From contig NZ_QWKG01000040.1 in the NCBI RefSeq assembly GCF_009911595.1, forward strand, positions 1 to 36,787: a stretch of DNA of 36,787 nt, in the 5' to 3' direction. The position numbers and the translations under genes are program-made. This document shows positions 1 to 7,350 of this stretch, one piece after another. The first letter of the stretch is position 1; every line of letters starts with the position of its first letter. This stretch comes from Colidextribacter sp. OB.20 (GTDB taxonomy: Bacteria > Bacillota > Clostridia > Oscillospirales > Oscillospiraceae). The notes under the pieces are model-generated. The model worked only from the letters and a program-made list of their open reading frames with translations, searched no databases and was not told the origin of the DNA.

Positions 1-299
1 TTGCCCACCTTGGGCGCTCCCGCAAAGAGGTACGTCCCAGGGTAGAGCAGACCGTCAATGATTGGCGGTCTGCTCTGGTAGACGTTCTGGTAAAGCTCGT
101 TCATGGAAACAGTGTGGAGGTAGGTCGGGTCGCTTGTCCGTTGAAGCTCCCGGAGAATATCCTCCATACTTTCATCCTGGGGGTTGTTTTCGGTAGCCGC
201 TTCTGATATACTCAGGGCAGGTGTTTGAGAATTGGGCTGTTCCCCGTCTGCGTCAACAGGCGGAACCGGGACAGTCCTTTTCGCTTCTCTGGAATCCAT
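1..299 (-). CDS. RepA-like AAA ATPase/helicase, N-terminal part (IME1)
   Basis: This is the first 99 or so codons of a RecA-fold hexameric helicase-type ATPase, cut by the window edge inside the Walker A motif (GAPKVG visible). The last 45 codons (after QNVYQ, with RPPIIDGLLYPGTY) match the IME2 copy at 5865-7019 almost exactly, while the first 55 residues have diverged. Such ATPases are encoded in mobilizable elements beside relaxase genes and are thought to help element replication or unwinding. The ATG at 297-299 is chosen; an in-frame TTG at 300-302 sits nearer the GGAGG site. It lies 7 bp after the mobC-like gene. Confidence 0.8.
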   Translation of the reverse strand, partial: MDSREAKRTVPVPPVDADGEQPNSQTPALSISEAATENNPQDESMEDILRELQRTSDPTYLHTVSMNELYQNVYQSRPPIIDGLLYPGTYLFAGAPKVG

Positions 300-306
300 C
301 AATCTA

Positions 307-627
307 TCAATCCTCCCTCATGCCGTCCAGCGTCACGGTGATAAGGCGGATGGTGGCGAGAAGTTCATCATCCACCCCGCCCCCGGCCTCCATGCGCCGC
401 AGCTCCCCCAGGACGGCGGCGAGCTGGTCACGCAGGGCCTTGTAAACCCTGGGATTGCCCTGCACCACAATGTCCCGGTTCAGCAGCCGCCGGGTGATGT
501 AGTCCTGCTTGGTCAGCCCGGACAGGCGGACGGCAATCTCAAGCTGTTCGTCCTCCTCCGGGGACACCCGAAACGCCACGGTCTTGTTCCTCCAGCGGTT
601 GTGATTGTCCAAATTCTTAGCTGACAT
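307..627 (-). CDS. MobC-like relaxosome accessory protein (IME1)
   Basis: This 106-residue basic protein has a ribbon-helix-helix-like N-terminal half (KTVAFRVSPEEDEQLEIA, then LTKQDYITRRLL) and a helical C-terminus. This form is common in small mobilization proteins that bind oriT beside the relaxase. It differs from the IME2 copy (7027-7347) at only about five residues, so the two were acquired or exchanged recently. Its start codon overlaps the integrase stop in a TAATG arrangement, implying coupled translation in the xis-int-mobC-helicase operon. The family call is from the fold pattern and context; direct oriT binding is inferred. Confidence 0.7.
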   Translation of the reverse strand: MSAKNLDNHNRWRNKTVAFRVSPEEDEQLEIAVRLSGLTKQDYITRRLLNRDIVVQGNPRVYKALRDQLAAVLGELRRMEAGGGVDDELLATIRLITVTLDGMRED

Positions 628-1703
628 TATGCTCCCGTCCTTTCAAAGTCCAGCTTGTCCGCCATCTCCGTCTGCTTGGACGGAAACAGGTGGGCGTAGC
701 GGTAGGTGATTTCGATACTCTCATGGCCTACTCGGTCGGCAATCGCCACCGCCGAGAAGCCCATATCAATCAGCAGGGAAATGTGGCTGTGTCGGAGGTC
801 ATGGATACGGATACGCTTGACCCCGGCCTCTTTCGCCCCTCTGTCCATCTCATGGTGGAGATAGCTTTTCGTAACGGTGAAAATGCGGTCTTTCTTCTTG
901 ACCCCGTAGAGCATCCCCAGGTAGTCCCGCATTTCGTCACAGAGGAAATTGGGCATTTTGATGGTACGATTGCTTTTCTTGGTTTTCGGGGTAGTAATCA
1001 CATCCTCGCCGTGGAGCCGCTGGTAGGACTTGCTGATTTTCACCGTCCCGGCCTCAAAGTCGAAGTCCGCCGGGGTGAGGGCCAGCAGTTCCCCCTCCCG
1101 AATACCGCACCAGTAGAGCATTTCAAAGGCATAGTAGGAGAGGGGCTTGTCCATCATGGCCTCCGCAAACCGCTGATACTCCGCCTTCGTCCAGAACAGC
1201 ATTTCCTTTCGTTCCTCTGTCCCCATGTTCCCGGCTTTGGCGGCGGGGTTGGAGCGCAGATCATAGAAGCGGACAGCGTGGTTGAAAATGGCGCTGAGCT
1301 GGTTGTGCAGGGTTTTGAGATAGGTCTGGGAGTAGGGTTTGCGCTGGTCGTCCCGATAGGCCAGCAGCTCGTTCTGCCATGCGATTACGTCCTTGGTGGT
1401 GATCTCGCTGATCTTCCGCTTGCCGAAGTAGGGCAGAATCTTCTTCTGGATGATGTTCTCCTTTGTCAGCCAGGTGTTCTCCTTCAGCCGGGGCCGCACA
1501 TCCTTGGTGTAAAGCTCCACAAAGGCTTCAAAGGTCATATCCATGTCGGCGGCGGTCTGCATTTGAAAGCTGCGCTCCCAGTCCTGGGCCTCCCGCTTGG
1601 TGGGAAAGCCCCGCTTGCACTTCTGCTTACGCTCCCCTGTCCAGTCCCGATACCATGCCATAACGTACCATGTGCCCCGCTTTTCGTCCTTAAATACCGG
1701 CAT
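627..1703 (-). CDS. int: Tyrosine recombinase/integrase (IME1)
   Basis: This 358-residue phage-type integrase performs site-specific integration and excision of the element. It has an N-terminal arm-binding domain (about 1-55), a SAM-like core-binding domain (about 56-150) and a catalytic domain with R202 (CGIREGE), lysines near 240-243, H301 and R304 (HDLRHSH), H327 (VGHES) and the likely nucleophile Y336 (TYRYAHLF). It is 358 residues like the IME2 integrase; catalytic halves are very similar, N-terminal halves much less so. Target inferred from the flanks: the 3' end of guaA. It overlaps the excisionase-like gene by 14 bp. Confidence 0.93.
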   Translation of the reverse strand: MPVFKDEKRGTWYVMAWYRDWTGERKQKCKRGFPTKREAQDWERSFQMQTAADMDMTFEAFVELYTKDVRPRLKENTWLTKENIIQKKILPYFGKRKISEITTKDVIAWQNELLAYRDDQRKPYSQTYLKTLHNQLSAIFNHAVRFYDLRSNPAAKAGNMGTEERKEMLFWTKAEYQRFAEAMMDKPLSYYAFEMLYWCGIREGELLALTPADFDFEAGTVKISKSYQRLHGEDVITTPKTKKSNRTIKMPNFLCDEMRDYLGMLYGVKKKDRIFTVTKSYLHHEMDRGAKEAGVKRIRIHDLRHSHISLLIDMGFSAVAIADRVGHESIEITYRYAHLFPSKQTEMADKLDFERTGA

Positions 1704-1893
1704 TTTCGTTCACTTCCTTTCCGGCCCCGTAGAGCCGCTCGTTAAAATACTGGCGGTTGACCCGCCCCGCAATGGTGATGAAGCCCTTTCCTTTCAGTTC
1801 CTCGTTGAGCTGCCGAATGAGCTTGTAGGCGTAGGGCCTCGACACGCCCAGCTCGTCCGCTACCTCGTCTACTCGGATAAACTTGTTTTCCAT
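1690..1893 (-). CDS. Excisionase-like small HTH protein (IME1)
   Basis: The protein has 67 residues with one helix-turn-helix (VDEVADELGVSRPYAYKLI) and a short basic wing. Proteins of this type sit directly before tyrosine integrase genes and act as excisionases or directionality factors. The ATG at 1891-1893 is preceded by AAAGGAGG; a longer reading from 1911 would begin inside that ribosome-binding site and is rejected. It is the first gene of the leftward operon and overlaps int by 14 bp. The role is inferred from size, fold and position. Confidence 0.75.
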   Translation of the reverse strand: MENKFIRVDEVADELGVSRPYAYKLIRQLNEELKGKGFITIAGRVNRQYFNERLYGAGKEVNENAGI

Positions 1894-1943
1894 GCTGGTT
1901 CCTCCTTTCATTGAACTAACGCTATTTATTTAGTGTCTGCCTC

Positions 1944-1972
1944 ATTATACTAACTATATTCCGTTATGTCAA
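1944..1972 (-). promoter_or_regulatory. Promoter of the IME1 xis-int-mobC operon
   Basis: On the minus strand TTGACA (1967-1972) and TATAAT (1944-1949) are separated by 17 bp, both perfect sigma-A elements. The spacer holds CTAACTATATTCCGTTAT, which resembles CTAAACATATCTGTTAT in the facing promoter, so both may be bound by the divergent XRE regulator. Confidence 0.8.
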
Positions 1973-2017
1973 GGGCTTTTAAAGAAAAAATTAAATAAAA
2001 TTATTTAGGATTTTTTC

Positions 2018-2046
2018 TTGACGTTTCTAAACATATCTGTTATACT
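2018..2046 (+). promoter_or_regulatory. Promoter of the IME1 XRE regulator
   Basis: TTGACG (2018-2023) and TATACT (2041-2046) are spaced by exactly 17 bp. The spacer contains a CTAA/ATAT/GTTAT pattern also seen in the spacer of the opposing xis promoter, suggesting shared autoregulation. Confidence 0.75.
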
Positions 2047-2083
2047 CCAAGTGTCCCCATTACATAGATTGGAGTTGGCAGTT

Positions 2084-2614
2084 ATGGCGATTGGTGAACG
2101 TATTCGCTTCTTCCGCAATAAGAAAGGTGTCACGCAGAAGTATCTTGGTCAGGTGGTGGGGTTCCCGGAACGCTCCGCCGATGTGCGTATGGCGCAGTAT
2201 GAAACCGGGAGCCGCACTCCCAAGGCCGACCTGACCAGGACGCTGGCGGGCTTCTTTGAAGTCTCCACCGACGCCTTGACCGTTCCTGACATAGACAGCG
2301 ACATTGGCCTCATGCACACCCTCTTTGCACTGGAGGACATACGGGGCCTTACCATCGGAGAGATTGACGGCGAAATCTGTCTGAAGCTGGACAAGTCCAA
2401 AGGCAAGACCTATGTTGATATGCTTGAAATGCTGTCTGCCTGGGCGGAGCAAGCCAAGAAGCTGGAGGCTGGGGAGATCACCAGGGAGGACTACGACCGC
2501 TGGCGCTACAACTACCCCAAGTACGACACCACCCGGAAATGGGTCAAAGTCCCCTCCAAGGAATTGAGCGACTTCCTTGTAGAAGCGTTCAAGGACAGGC
2601 TGGGAAAGGATTGA
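2084..2614 (+). CDS. XRE-family regulator of IME1
   Basis: This 176-residue protein has an N-terminal Cro/CI-type HTH (IGERIRFFRNKKGVTQKYLG to RTPKADLTRTLAGFFEVS, about residues 3-65) and a longer C-terminal part with no recognised domain, ending in a helical stretch near EITREDYDRWRYNYPKYDT. The start is the ATG at 2084, preceded by GGAG at nine bases and downstream of a good promoter; upstream in-frame codons lie inside the promoter. It is divergent from xis-int and similar in layout to the IME2 regulator (8794-9351), including the E-I-T-R-E motif. It likely controls excision and its own expression. Confidence 0.85.
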   Translation: MAIGERIRFFRNKKGVTQKYLGQVVGFPERSADVRMAQYETGSRTPKADLTRTLAGFFEVSTDALTVPDIDSDIGLMHTLFALEDIRGLTIGEIDGEICLKLDKSKGKTYVDMLEMLSAWAEQAKKLEAGEITREDYDRWRYNYPKYDTTRKWVKVPSKELSDFLVEAFKDRLGKD

Positions 2615-2623
2615 CAGACGGCA

Positions 2624-2659
2624 AAAGCCCTTACCGATGTTGCCATCGGTAAGGGCTTT
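2624..2659 (+). terminator. Terminator after the IME1 regulator
   Basis: A perfect 16-bp stem, AAAGCCCTTACCGATG with its complement, has a 4-base loop and begins 9 bp after the stop codon of the XRE gene. A T-rich stretch follows a few bases later (GGTTTTTG). Confidence 0.85.
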
Positions 2660-2750
2660 GTAATATGGTTTTTGTCACCCACAATCCGCAAAGGAACACT
2701 TTTCACCTGCAATCCACCGGGGATACAGAATGATACGGCCTATGGGGAGC

Positions 2751-2770
2751 GTTATCAAATTGTTATCAAA
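2751..2770 (+). repeat. Arm-type direct repeats at the right end of IME1
   Basis: Two copies of GTTATCAAA (2751-2759 and 2762-2770) lie 57 bp inside the core site at 2828. Their spacing to the core matches the AGTATCA pairs of IME2 (9445-9466). This is the expected layout of integrase arm-binding sites; binding is inferred. Confidence 0.6.
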
Positions 2771-2827
2771 AGAGGGGCGCAAAACCGTCTATCCGTTGTG
2801 CCGCAGCGGGTTCGGAGCTTCAAAAAC

Positions 2828-2839
2828 TCATTCCCACTC
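2828..2839 (-). other. Attachment-site core between IME1 and IME2
   Basis: On the minus strand this reads GAGTGGGAATGA, identical to the last three codons and stop of guaA at 9523-9534. Flanking bases differ, so the shared core is 12 bp. It marks the junction of two elements integrated one after the other at the same target. Confidence 0.85.
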
Positions 2840-2891
2840 GACAAATCCTATTATATGGGGCTGTATTTTCTATGTTTTCACGGGTAAAATA

Positions 2892-2909
2892 TTCGCAAAT
2901 TTGTTAATG
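2892..2909 (+). promoter_or_regulatory. Operator-like repeat inside the left end of IME2
   Basis: TTCGCAAATTTGTTAATG matches the three repeats around the xis/XRE promoters of IME2 (8652, 8689, 8719). It lies 53 bp inside the left core. A site for the same protein at an element end suggests either an excisionase-binding site or silencing of an end promoter. Confidence 0.6.
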
Positions 2910-2941
2910 TTTCACCTATTATTTGGGGCCGCTCAATTTCT

Positions 2942-2963
2942 TAGTATCAAAATAGTATCACAA
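2942..2963 (+). repeat. Arm-type repeats at the left end of IME2
   Basis: TAGTATCAAAA followed by TAGTATCACAA, 102 bp inside the left core. The same pair recurs at 9445-9466 at the right end in the same orientation. This fits integrase arm-binding sites. Confidence 0.65.
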
Positions 2964-3044
2964 AAAGCGGGGAAATACAACCACATTCCTCGCCTTTTTC
3001 CAGGGCGTTTATCAATAGAAAACTCCACCATAAGCTGAAATTAT

Positions 3045-3473
3045 TTATTCCTCAATATAAATGCTGAAACAGTCTGCACATTGAGCAAAAAGTTTTGAAA
3101 CAAAAGAAACATCATCTTCATGTACTCTATCTATATATACCTCTGTACCATAATGTTCACTGCAAAAATCGCACAGTTCATTTTTAATATTGATTGTGAA
3201 ATACTTTGTCATCTTGTTGTATATGCTTTTATCCGCTGGTTCTTCCTCTAATAATTCCGAGAGTAATTCCACCGTAACCACTCCACAAACGGAAACCTCA
3301 GACTTGTCCTCCATGGGTATTCCGTACAAGGATGCCTTTTGGATTTCCTCAGTTTCTTCCTTCCAGCAACGGATTTCTAATTCATTGCCTATGCTGACAA
3401 AATGTTGAAGAAGTTTTCTCCACCAATCAAACGAAACTGTACTATCTATCATTTGTACTTGGATTCGCCCCAT
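3045..3473 (-). CDS. Hypothetical cargo protein of IME2
   Basis: This is a 142-residue acidic soluble protein with no family I recognise. It contains a C-D-F-C-S-E-H stretch (near residues 108-114) and C-A-D-C near the C-terminus, but no clear zinc-ribbon spacing. There is no signal peptide or membrane segment. The ATG at 3471-3473 (GAGAGGTG upstream) is chosen over the TTG at 3488. Base composition is far more AT-rich than the neighbouring backbone genes, indicating separate acquisition. It lies 33 bp downstream of the membrane-protein gene at 3507-4136 and probably shares its transcript. Confidence 0.7.
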   Translation of the reverse strand: MGRIQVQMIDSTVSFDWWRKLLQHFVSIGNELEIRCWKEETEEIQKASLYGIPMEDKSEVSVCGVVTVELLSELLEEEPADKSIYNKMTKYFTINIKNELCDFCSEHYGTEVYIDRVHEDDVSFVSKLFAQCADCFSIYIEE

Positions 3474-3506
3474 CAAAACACCTCTCAATTTTCAAACATA
3501 TAGCGC

Positions 3507-4136
3507 CTACATAGTCGATTGATATTGTAAGACTTTCCTTGAAATAAAGTTTCGGAAACCATCTACCGATTGAACTGCCAAGTCTTTCTTTTGTAATACA
3601 GTAATACGAGTATCATGAGTGAAAAGAAACAAATCCATAGTTTCTATTGTAGATTCAAAGTCACTGTATGGAATAAACTGGGGTTCTTTATCATCTGCTT
3701 GTATCTCCATTCCTGATTCGGAAAAAGATACTACAATGGACTGTTTTGCAGAAATGTTATCTTTGCCCATCAATAACAGTTTTGCGGACTTATCAAATGC
3801 GTTTTTCTTACTTTTCCTGCCATTATATAAATAAACAATACCTATAATAATAGCAAAAGCACCCGCAAGCAGAGGGACAAAAAGTTCCTGCGGTTTTATA
3901 AGTCCGGGGACAAAGAGAAATACTCCTAATACTAAACAAATAATTCCCATTACTTTTGTGCGAACACGGCTTCTTTGTTTTCCCTTTGACATAGTGTTGA
4001 GTTTATCAATAGTTTCCCATAGACCTGGGTAACGTTCCCTTGAAATGGACTCGGTTCTCATTTCAAGGGCGTCACTCACTTGCTGTAAAAGATTTTCTGT
4101 ATCGTATGGTGTGATTTGAAAATTAAAATTTTCCAT
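3507..4136 (-). CDS. YcxB-like membrane protein (IME2 cargo)
   Basis: The protein has 209 residues: a cytosolic N-terminal part (about 1-60), two membrane helices (around VMGIICLVLGVFLFVPGLI and FVPLLAGAFAIIIGIVYLY, about 65-110), then a C-terminal domain. The pattern SFSESGMEIQ, IPYSDFESTIE, LFLFTHDTRITVLQK resembles YcxB-like domains. The function of that family is not established. GGAGG precedes two adjacent ATG codons; the second is used for better spacing. AT-rich like the following gene. It could be an immunity, stress or surface-related cargo, but nothing in the sequence decides this. Confidence 0.7.
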   Translation of the reverse strand: MENFNFQITPYDTENLLQQVSDALEMRTESISRERYPGLWETIDKLNTMSKGKQRSRVRTKVMGIICLVLGVFLFVPGLIKPQELFVPLLAGAFAIIIGIVYLYNGRKSKKNAFDKSAKLLLMGKDNISAKQSIVVSFSESGMEIQADDKEPQFIPYSDFESTIETMDLFLFTHDTRITVLQKKDLAVQSVDGFRNFISRKVLQYQSTM

Positions 4137-4208
4137 CATGTTCCTCCATATATCCTAATTTTTCATCTTTATTATAACAGCCAAAACACCCGCTGACAAG
4201 TATAAATC

Positions 4209-4236
4209 AGGAGGGCACCCCATAGAGTGCCCTCCT
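4209..4236 (-). terminator. Hairpin after the relaxase gene
   Basis: A perfect 10-bp stem (AGGAGGGCAC/GTGCCCTCCT) with an 8-base loop lies 9 bp beyond the relaxase stop. The T-tract on the minus strand is weak (GATTTATA), so it may be an imperfect terminator or an RNA-stabilising hairpin. Confidence 0.6.
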
Positions 4237-4244
4237 GTTATCCA

Positions 4245-5429
4245 TTACCTTGCCCCTCGGCTGAACTTCCGCTTCGCTTTCCGTTGCTCCCGATCTTGCG
4301 CCTCCCGGCGTTTTGCGTCCTCCACGGCTCGCTCTACTTCCTCCGGGCCGAAAGCCCGCTTGACCCGCTCAAAGTCGGCAACTGTCCCCCGTAAGGCTTT
4401 ATTCTCCATCTTCACCTCCTGCAAGCGTTCGGACAGGTTAGCGTTTCCCTCCCGTACCCGACCATAGTCCCCCTGCAACCGCTCATACTTCCCTTTCAAC
4501 TCGACATAGGCCCGGTAGACGGAGCGCAACACCTTGACGATCTTGGCAAGCAGGGGCTTGGCCTTTTTCTCCCGGTAGGACTTGGCGCTCTCCAACGGCC
4601 CCGGCTCCGGCAATATCCGCTCCGGGTCATCGGAGAACTGCGCCGCCAACTGCTCCATATTCCTCACAGCCGGGGCCAGCTCCTTTAGACGCTGCTCCTG
4701 CTGTTCCACCTGTCCCTGCTTCTTGGCCTTGACCGCCTCCAGCTCGGCAATCTCTTTTGCCCTCTGCTCCTTTTTGAAGTCCAGTACAGACAGGTGCTTG
4801 TCATGGGTGCCCTTGTCCTCCCACTCTATCCCGTGGCGCTCCATCAAAGCGGCAAGCTGTTCCTTTTCAGAGCGTACCCACTGGCTCCACTCCGTGTCGC
4901 CCCTGGTGCCTCCCTTAAAGCCCTGGGCCGCTAACGCCTGTTTGAGAGATACCCTTGTGTCCAGACCTCGCTTGCTCCCGGTGGTGAACGGCACGAAGTC
5001 AATGTGCAGATGGGGTGTGGCCTCGTCCATGTGGAGGTGAGCGGAGAACACCCGAAGCTGGGGGTTGCGCTCCTGGAAACCTCTCATGTACTCGTCCAGC
5101 ACCGCCGCCGCAAGCTGACCGTCCTCGCTCTCGGCGCTCATGTCGTCCTTGTTGCCCACTTGCAGGATGATTTCATGGAATGGCTTTTCCTGCTTGCTGG
5201 AACGTATCTTTTCGTAGTAGTCCTCAATTTTGCGGTCTGCCCTGGTCTGCTTGTCATTGTACCGCTTGAGGGCCTCGTCAAAAAGCTCATGGAAAACTGT
5301 CTTGATATTTTCGTGGCAGTAGGTTATATTCAAGTGAGAGCGTTCCGGGTCGGTGTTCTTGGCATTGAACGCCCTGCTGTTGTGGTTCACCGAACCCTGC
5401 CCCACCATCGCACTAATCGTCCTTTTCAA
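4245..5429 (-). CDS. mobV: MobV/Pre-family relaxase (IME2)
   Basis: This 394-residue plasmid recombination/mobilization relaxase nicks oriT and pilots single-stranded DNA for transfer by a helper conjugation system. The N-terminus has the family motif GQGSVNHNSR (10-19). The metal-binding motif HLHMDEATPHLH spans residues 131-142. The C-terminal half is a long charged coiled coil (about 215-394: QGQVEQQEQRLKEL, YERLQGDYGRVREGNANL). The start is a TTG with AGGAG seven bases upstream. It is transcribed away from the structured region 5430-5864, which should contain its oriT. Confidence 0.9.
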   Translation of the reverse strand: MKRTISAMVGQGSVNHNSRAFNAKNTDPERSHLNITYCHENIKTVFHELFDEALKRYNDKQTRADRKIEDYYEKIRSSKQEKPFHEIILQVGNKDDMSAESEDGQLAAAVLDEYMRGFQERNPQLRVFSAHLHMDEATPHLHIDFVPFTTGSKRGLDTRVSLKQALAAQGFKGGTRGDTEWSQWVRSEKEQLAALMERHGIEWEDKGTHDKHLSVLDFKKEQRAKEIAELEAVKAKKQGQVEQQEQRLKELAPAVRNMEQLAAQFSDDPERILPEPGPLESAKSYREKKAKPLLAKIVKVLRSVYRAYVELKGKYERLQGDYGRVREGNANLSERLQEVKMENKALRGTVADFERVKRAFGPEEVERAVEDAKRREAQDREQRKAKRKFSRGAR

Positions 5430-5459
5430 ATCAACACTCCTTTCGCCGCGCCAGCGGCG

Positions 5460-5531
5460 GCCTTTGTTACTTTCTGCGAAAGTAACGCAAAAGCACTTTT
5501 GACAGCCTTGCGGCCATCAAAAGCGCATTTG
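5460..5531. other. Candidate oriT of IME2
   Basis: Just upstream of the relaxase gene lie a perfect 9-bp inverted repeat, GTTACTTTC-TGC-GAAAGTAAC (5466-5486), and a second hairpin built on CTTTTGA/TCAAAAG with an inner GCC/GGC pair (about 5493-5524). MobV relaxases act at hairpins of this kind next to their own gene. The nick site is not identified. Confidence 0.55.
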
Positions 5532-5779
5532 CGCCCTACGGGGTGGAGTGGGGGCGTTGCCCCCGCCGTCTACGGACGGCTCCCCCAGCAGGGCCGCCCT
5601 TTGAAAAGGGCACCCTGCACCCCGCCTAAACTTTGACACTCGCCGTTGGGCAGGGGGGAAAGGCACAGCCTTCCCCCCACCCGGACAGTGTCCTCCGTGG
5701 GCCAAAAGTCAAGGGGTGCGGGTTGTATTGCCTTGCGGCAATCTCCACCCCCAGGTATGGCCCCTTGACTTTTGGCCCC
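5532..5779. repeat. Dense array of hairpins, possible replication or ssDNA-conversion origin
   Basis: Non-coding stretch with successive inverted repeats: GGGGGC/GCCCCC (about 5551-5565), a compound stem GCAGGG..GCCCTTT/AAAGGGC.CCCTGC (about 5588-5616), GGGGGGAA/TTCCCCCC (about 5653-5677), and a perfect 18-bp inverted repeat GGGCCAAAAGTCAAGGGG (5699-5716) with its complement at 5761-5778. The loop of the last contains a smaller hairpin, ATTGCC-TTGC-GGCAAT. Short overlapping reading frames here look like noise. Confidence 0.6.
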
Positions 5780-5786
5780 GCTCCCC

Positions 5787-5869
5787 GTGACAGCCGTGAC
5801 GACCGTGACGATGTTTTGCACACCGCCCCCGCTCTCAAAAAAGCCGTCACAGCCGTCACGGTCGTCACG
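5787..5869. repeat. GTGAC iterons with 9-bp period, candidate oriV
   Basis: Three GTGAC units at a 9-bp period (from 5787, 5796, 5805) face three GTCAC units at the same period (about 5846-5868). The 16-bp block CGTGACGACCGTGACG (5795-5810) has its exact complement at 5854-5869. The second block overlaps the stop codon of the helicase gene. Iterons beside a RepA-like helicase gene suggest an origin used by the excised circle; replication is inferred. Confidence 0.6.
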
Positions 5870-7019
5870 CCTGGGGCGGTTCCAGGGTGAGGGTAATACT
5901 TCTCCCGGCGTGGCTCCTGCTGTTCTCATAGCGGATATGGTACTCCGCCGCCAGCCTCCCGGCCCGGATATTCAGCCGCATCGCCAGGGCGTTGGGCTTC
6001 ATGTCGGTCTGAAGCGCCGCCGCCAGCTCCGTGGCCGTACCGCCCCAGGCGGGCCTGTCCGCCGTCACAAGGGCGGCAACGGCCTCTAATACCGGGTCGG
6101 GCGGTTCCACCCACGGCTCCGTTTCCAGCCGCTCCAGCTCCCACACAAGGCGCTCCCTGTCCTTGGTGAGATACATCCGCTGGTCTTGCTGGTCACGCCC
6201 GGCCACGTCCAGAATGGCGCTGCCGTCCGTCCGCTTCTCCTTTTGAAGAAGAAAGGCCCCGTCCGCAGCTCCCAACAGGCCGTTGGTGCCGGAAATCATA
6301 TCAAACTTATCGTCTGCCTGTTGTTTCCGGGTATGATGTACCAGCAGGAGACAGACGCCGCAATCATCGGCAAGGCGTTTCAGTGTGCCCACCACCTCGT
6401 AATCGTTGGCATAGCTGTACTTGTCCCCGCCAGCCTCCCGGACTTTTTGGAGGGTGTCAATGATAATCAGCTTGGTATCAGGGTGTTCCCGGACGAACAT
6501 TTTGAGCTGTCCCTCCAGGCCAACGCCGAGCTGTTTGGCGTGGATCGCAAAGAGCAGGTCGTTGGTGCCGTCCATGCCGAACATCCGATACAGCCGCCCC
6601 TGCAAGCGGCGGTGGTCATCCTCCAACGCCAGATAGAGGACGGTGCCCTTGTGGACGGGGTAGCCCCACAGGGGGAGGCCCATGCTCACATGATAGGCAA
6701 GCTGGGCCATCAGGAACGACTTGCCCACCTTGGGCGCTCCCGCAAAGAGATACGTCCCAGGGTAGAGCAGACCGTCAATGATTGGCGGTCTGCCCTGGTA
6801 GACATTCTGGTAAAGCTCACTCATGGAAATGGTGGGGAGATAGGCTGGGTCGATCATGCGGCGCATTTCCAGAAGCCTTTCCTCCAAACTTTTCTCCTGG
6901 GGGTTGTTTTCGGTCGTTTCCTCTGCTATACTTGTGGTAGTTGTTTTGGAAACGGGCTGTTCCCCGTCTGTTGGCGCAGACGGAACCGGGACAGTCCTTT
7001 TCGTTTCTCTGGAATCCAT
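5865..7019 (-). CDS. RepA-like AAA ATPase/helicase (IME2)
   Basis: This protein of about 384 residues belongs to the RecA-fold RepA/AAA_25 helicase group. Walker A GAPKVGKS lies at about 94-101, Walker B LIIIDTL at about 180, followed by LLLVHHTRKQ and a linker to a C-terminal winged-helix-like part (ATELAAALQTDMKPNALAMR). The first 45 residues are low-complexity and polar. The ATG at 7017-7019 is chosen; an overlapping TTG at 7020-7022 is possible. It follows mobC by 7 bp in the same operon, and its 3' end overlaps the iterons. Likely role: unwinding for replication of the excised element. Confidence 0.85.
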   Translation of the reverse strand: MDSRETKRTVPVPSAPTDGEQPVSKTTTTSIAEETTENNPQEKSLEERLLEMRRMIDPAYLPTISMSELYQNVYQGRPPIIDGLLYPGTYLFAGAPKVGKSFLMAQLAYHVSMGLPLWGYPVHKGTVLYLALEDDHRRLQGRLYRMFGMDGTNDLLFAIHAKQLGVGLEGQLKMFVREHPDTKLIIIDTLQKVREAGGDKYSYANDYEVVGTLKRLADDCGVCLLLVHHTRKQQADDKFDMISGTNGLLGAADGAFLLQKEKRTDGSAILDVAGRDQQDQRMYLTKDRERLVWELERLETEPWVEPPDPVLEAVAALVTADRPAWGGTATELAAALQTDMKPNALAMRLNIRAGRLAAEYHIRYENSRSHAGRSITLTLEPPQA

Positions 7020-7026
7020 CAATCTA

Positions 7027-7347
7027 TCAATCCTCCTTCATGCCGTCCAGCGTCACGGTGATAAGGTGGATGGTGGCGAGCAGTTCATCATCCACCCCGC
7101 CCCCGGCCTCCATGCGCCGCAACTCCCCCAGGACGGCGGCGAGCTGGTCACGCAGGGCCTTGTAGACCCTGGGATTGCCCTGCACCACAATGTCCCGGTT
7201 CAGCAGCCGCCGGGTGATGTAGTCCTGCTTGGTCAGCCCGGACAGGCGGACAGCAATCTCAAGCTGTTCGCTTTCCTCCGGGGACACCCGGAACGCTATG
7301 GTCTTACTTCTCCATCGGTTGTGGTTGTCGAGATTTTTCGCAGACAT
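7027..7347 (-). CDS. MobC-like relaxosome accessory protein (IME2)
   Basis: A 106-residue ribbon-helix-helix-type protein (TIAFRVSPEESEQLEIAVRL) with a helical, basic C-terminal half. Nearly identical to the IME1 copy, also at DNA level. It lies 3 bp downstream of int and 7 bp upstream of the helicase gene. In related elements such proteins help the relaxase at oriT; here that is inferred from context and fold. Confidence 0.7.
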   Translation of the reverse strand: MSAKNLDNHNRWRSKTIAFRVSPEESEQLEIAVRLSGLTKQDYITRRLLNRDIVVQGNPRVYKALRDQLAAVLGELRRMEAGGGVDDELLATIHLITVTLDGMKED

Positions 7348-7350
7348 GAT

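Larger units (their letters stand above)
1..2839. mobile_element. IME1, right part of an integrative and mobilizable element
   Basis: The module is partial helicase, MobC-like protein, tyrosine integrase and excisionase-like gene on the minus strand, then a divergent XRE regulator. It ends at a 12-bp copy of the guaA 3' end (2828-2839). The order is the same as in the neighbouring complete element, but the left part, including any relaxase, lies outside the window. Arm-type repeats sit 57 bp from the core, as in IME2. The tandem arrangement is inferred from the repeated core; the outer left attachment site is not visible. Confidence 0.8.

Noticed and set aside
5570-5929. Short frames in the oriT/origin-like region
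   Set aside because: Several overlapping frames on both strands across hairpins, none with a ribosome-binding site.
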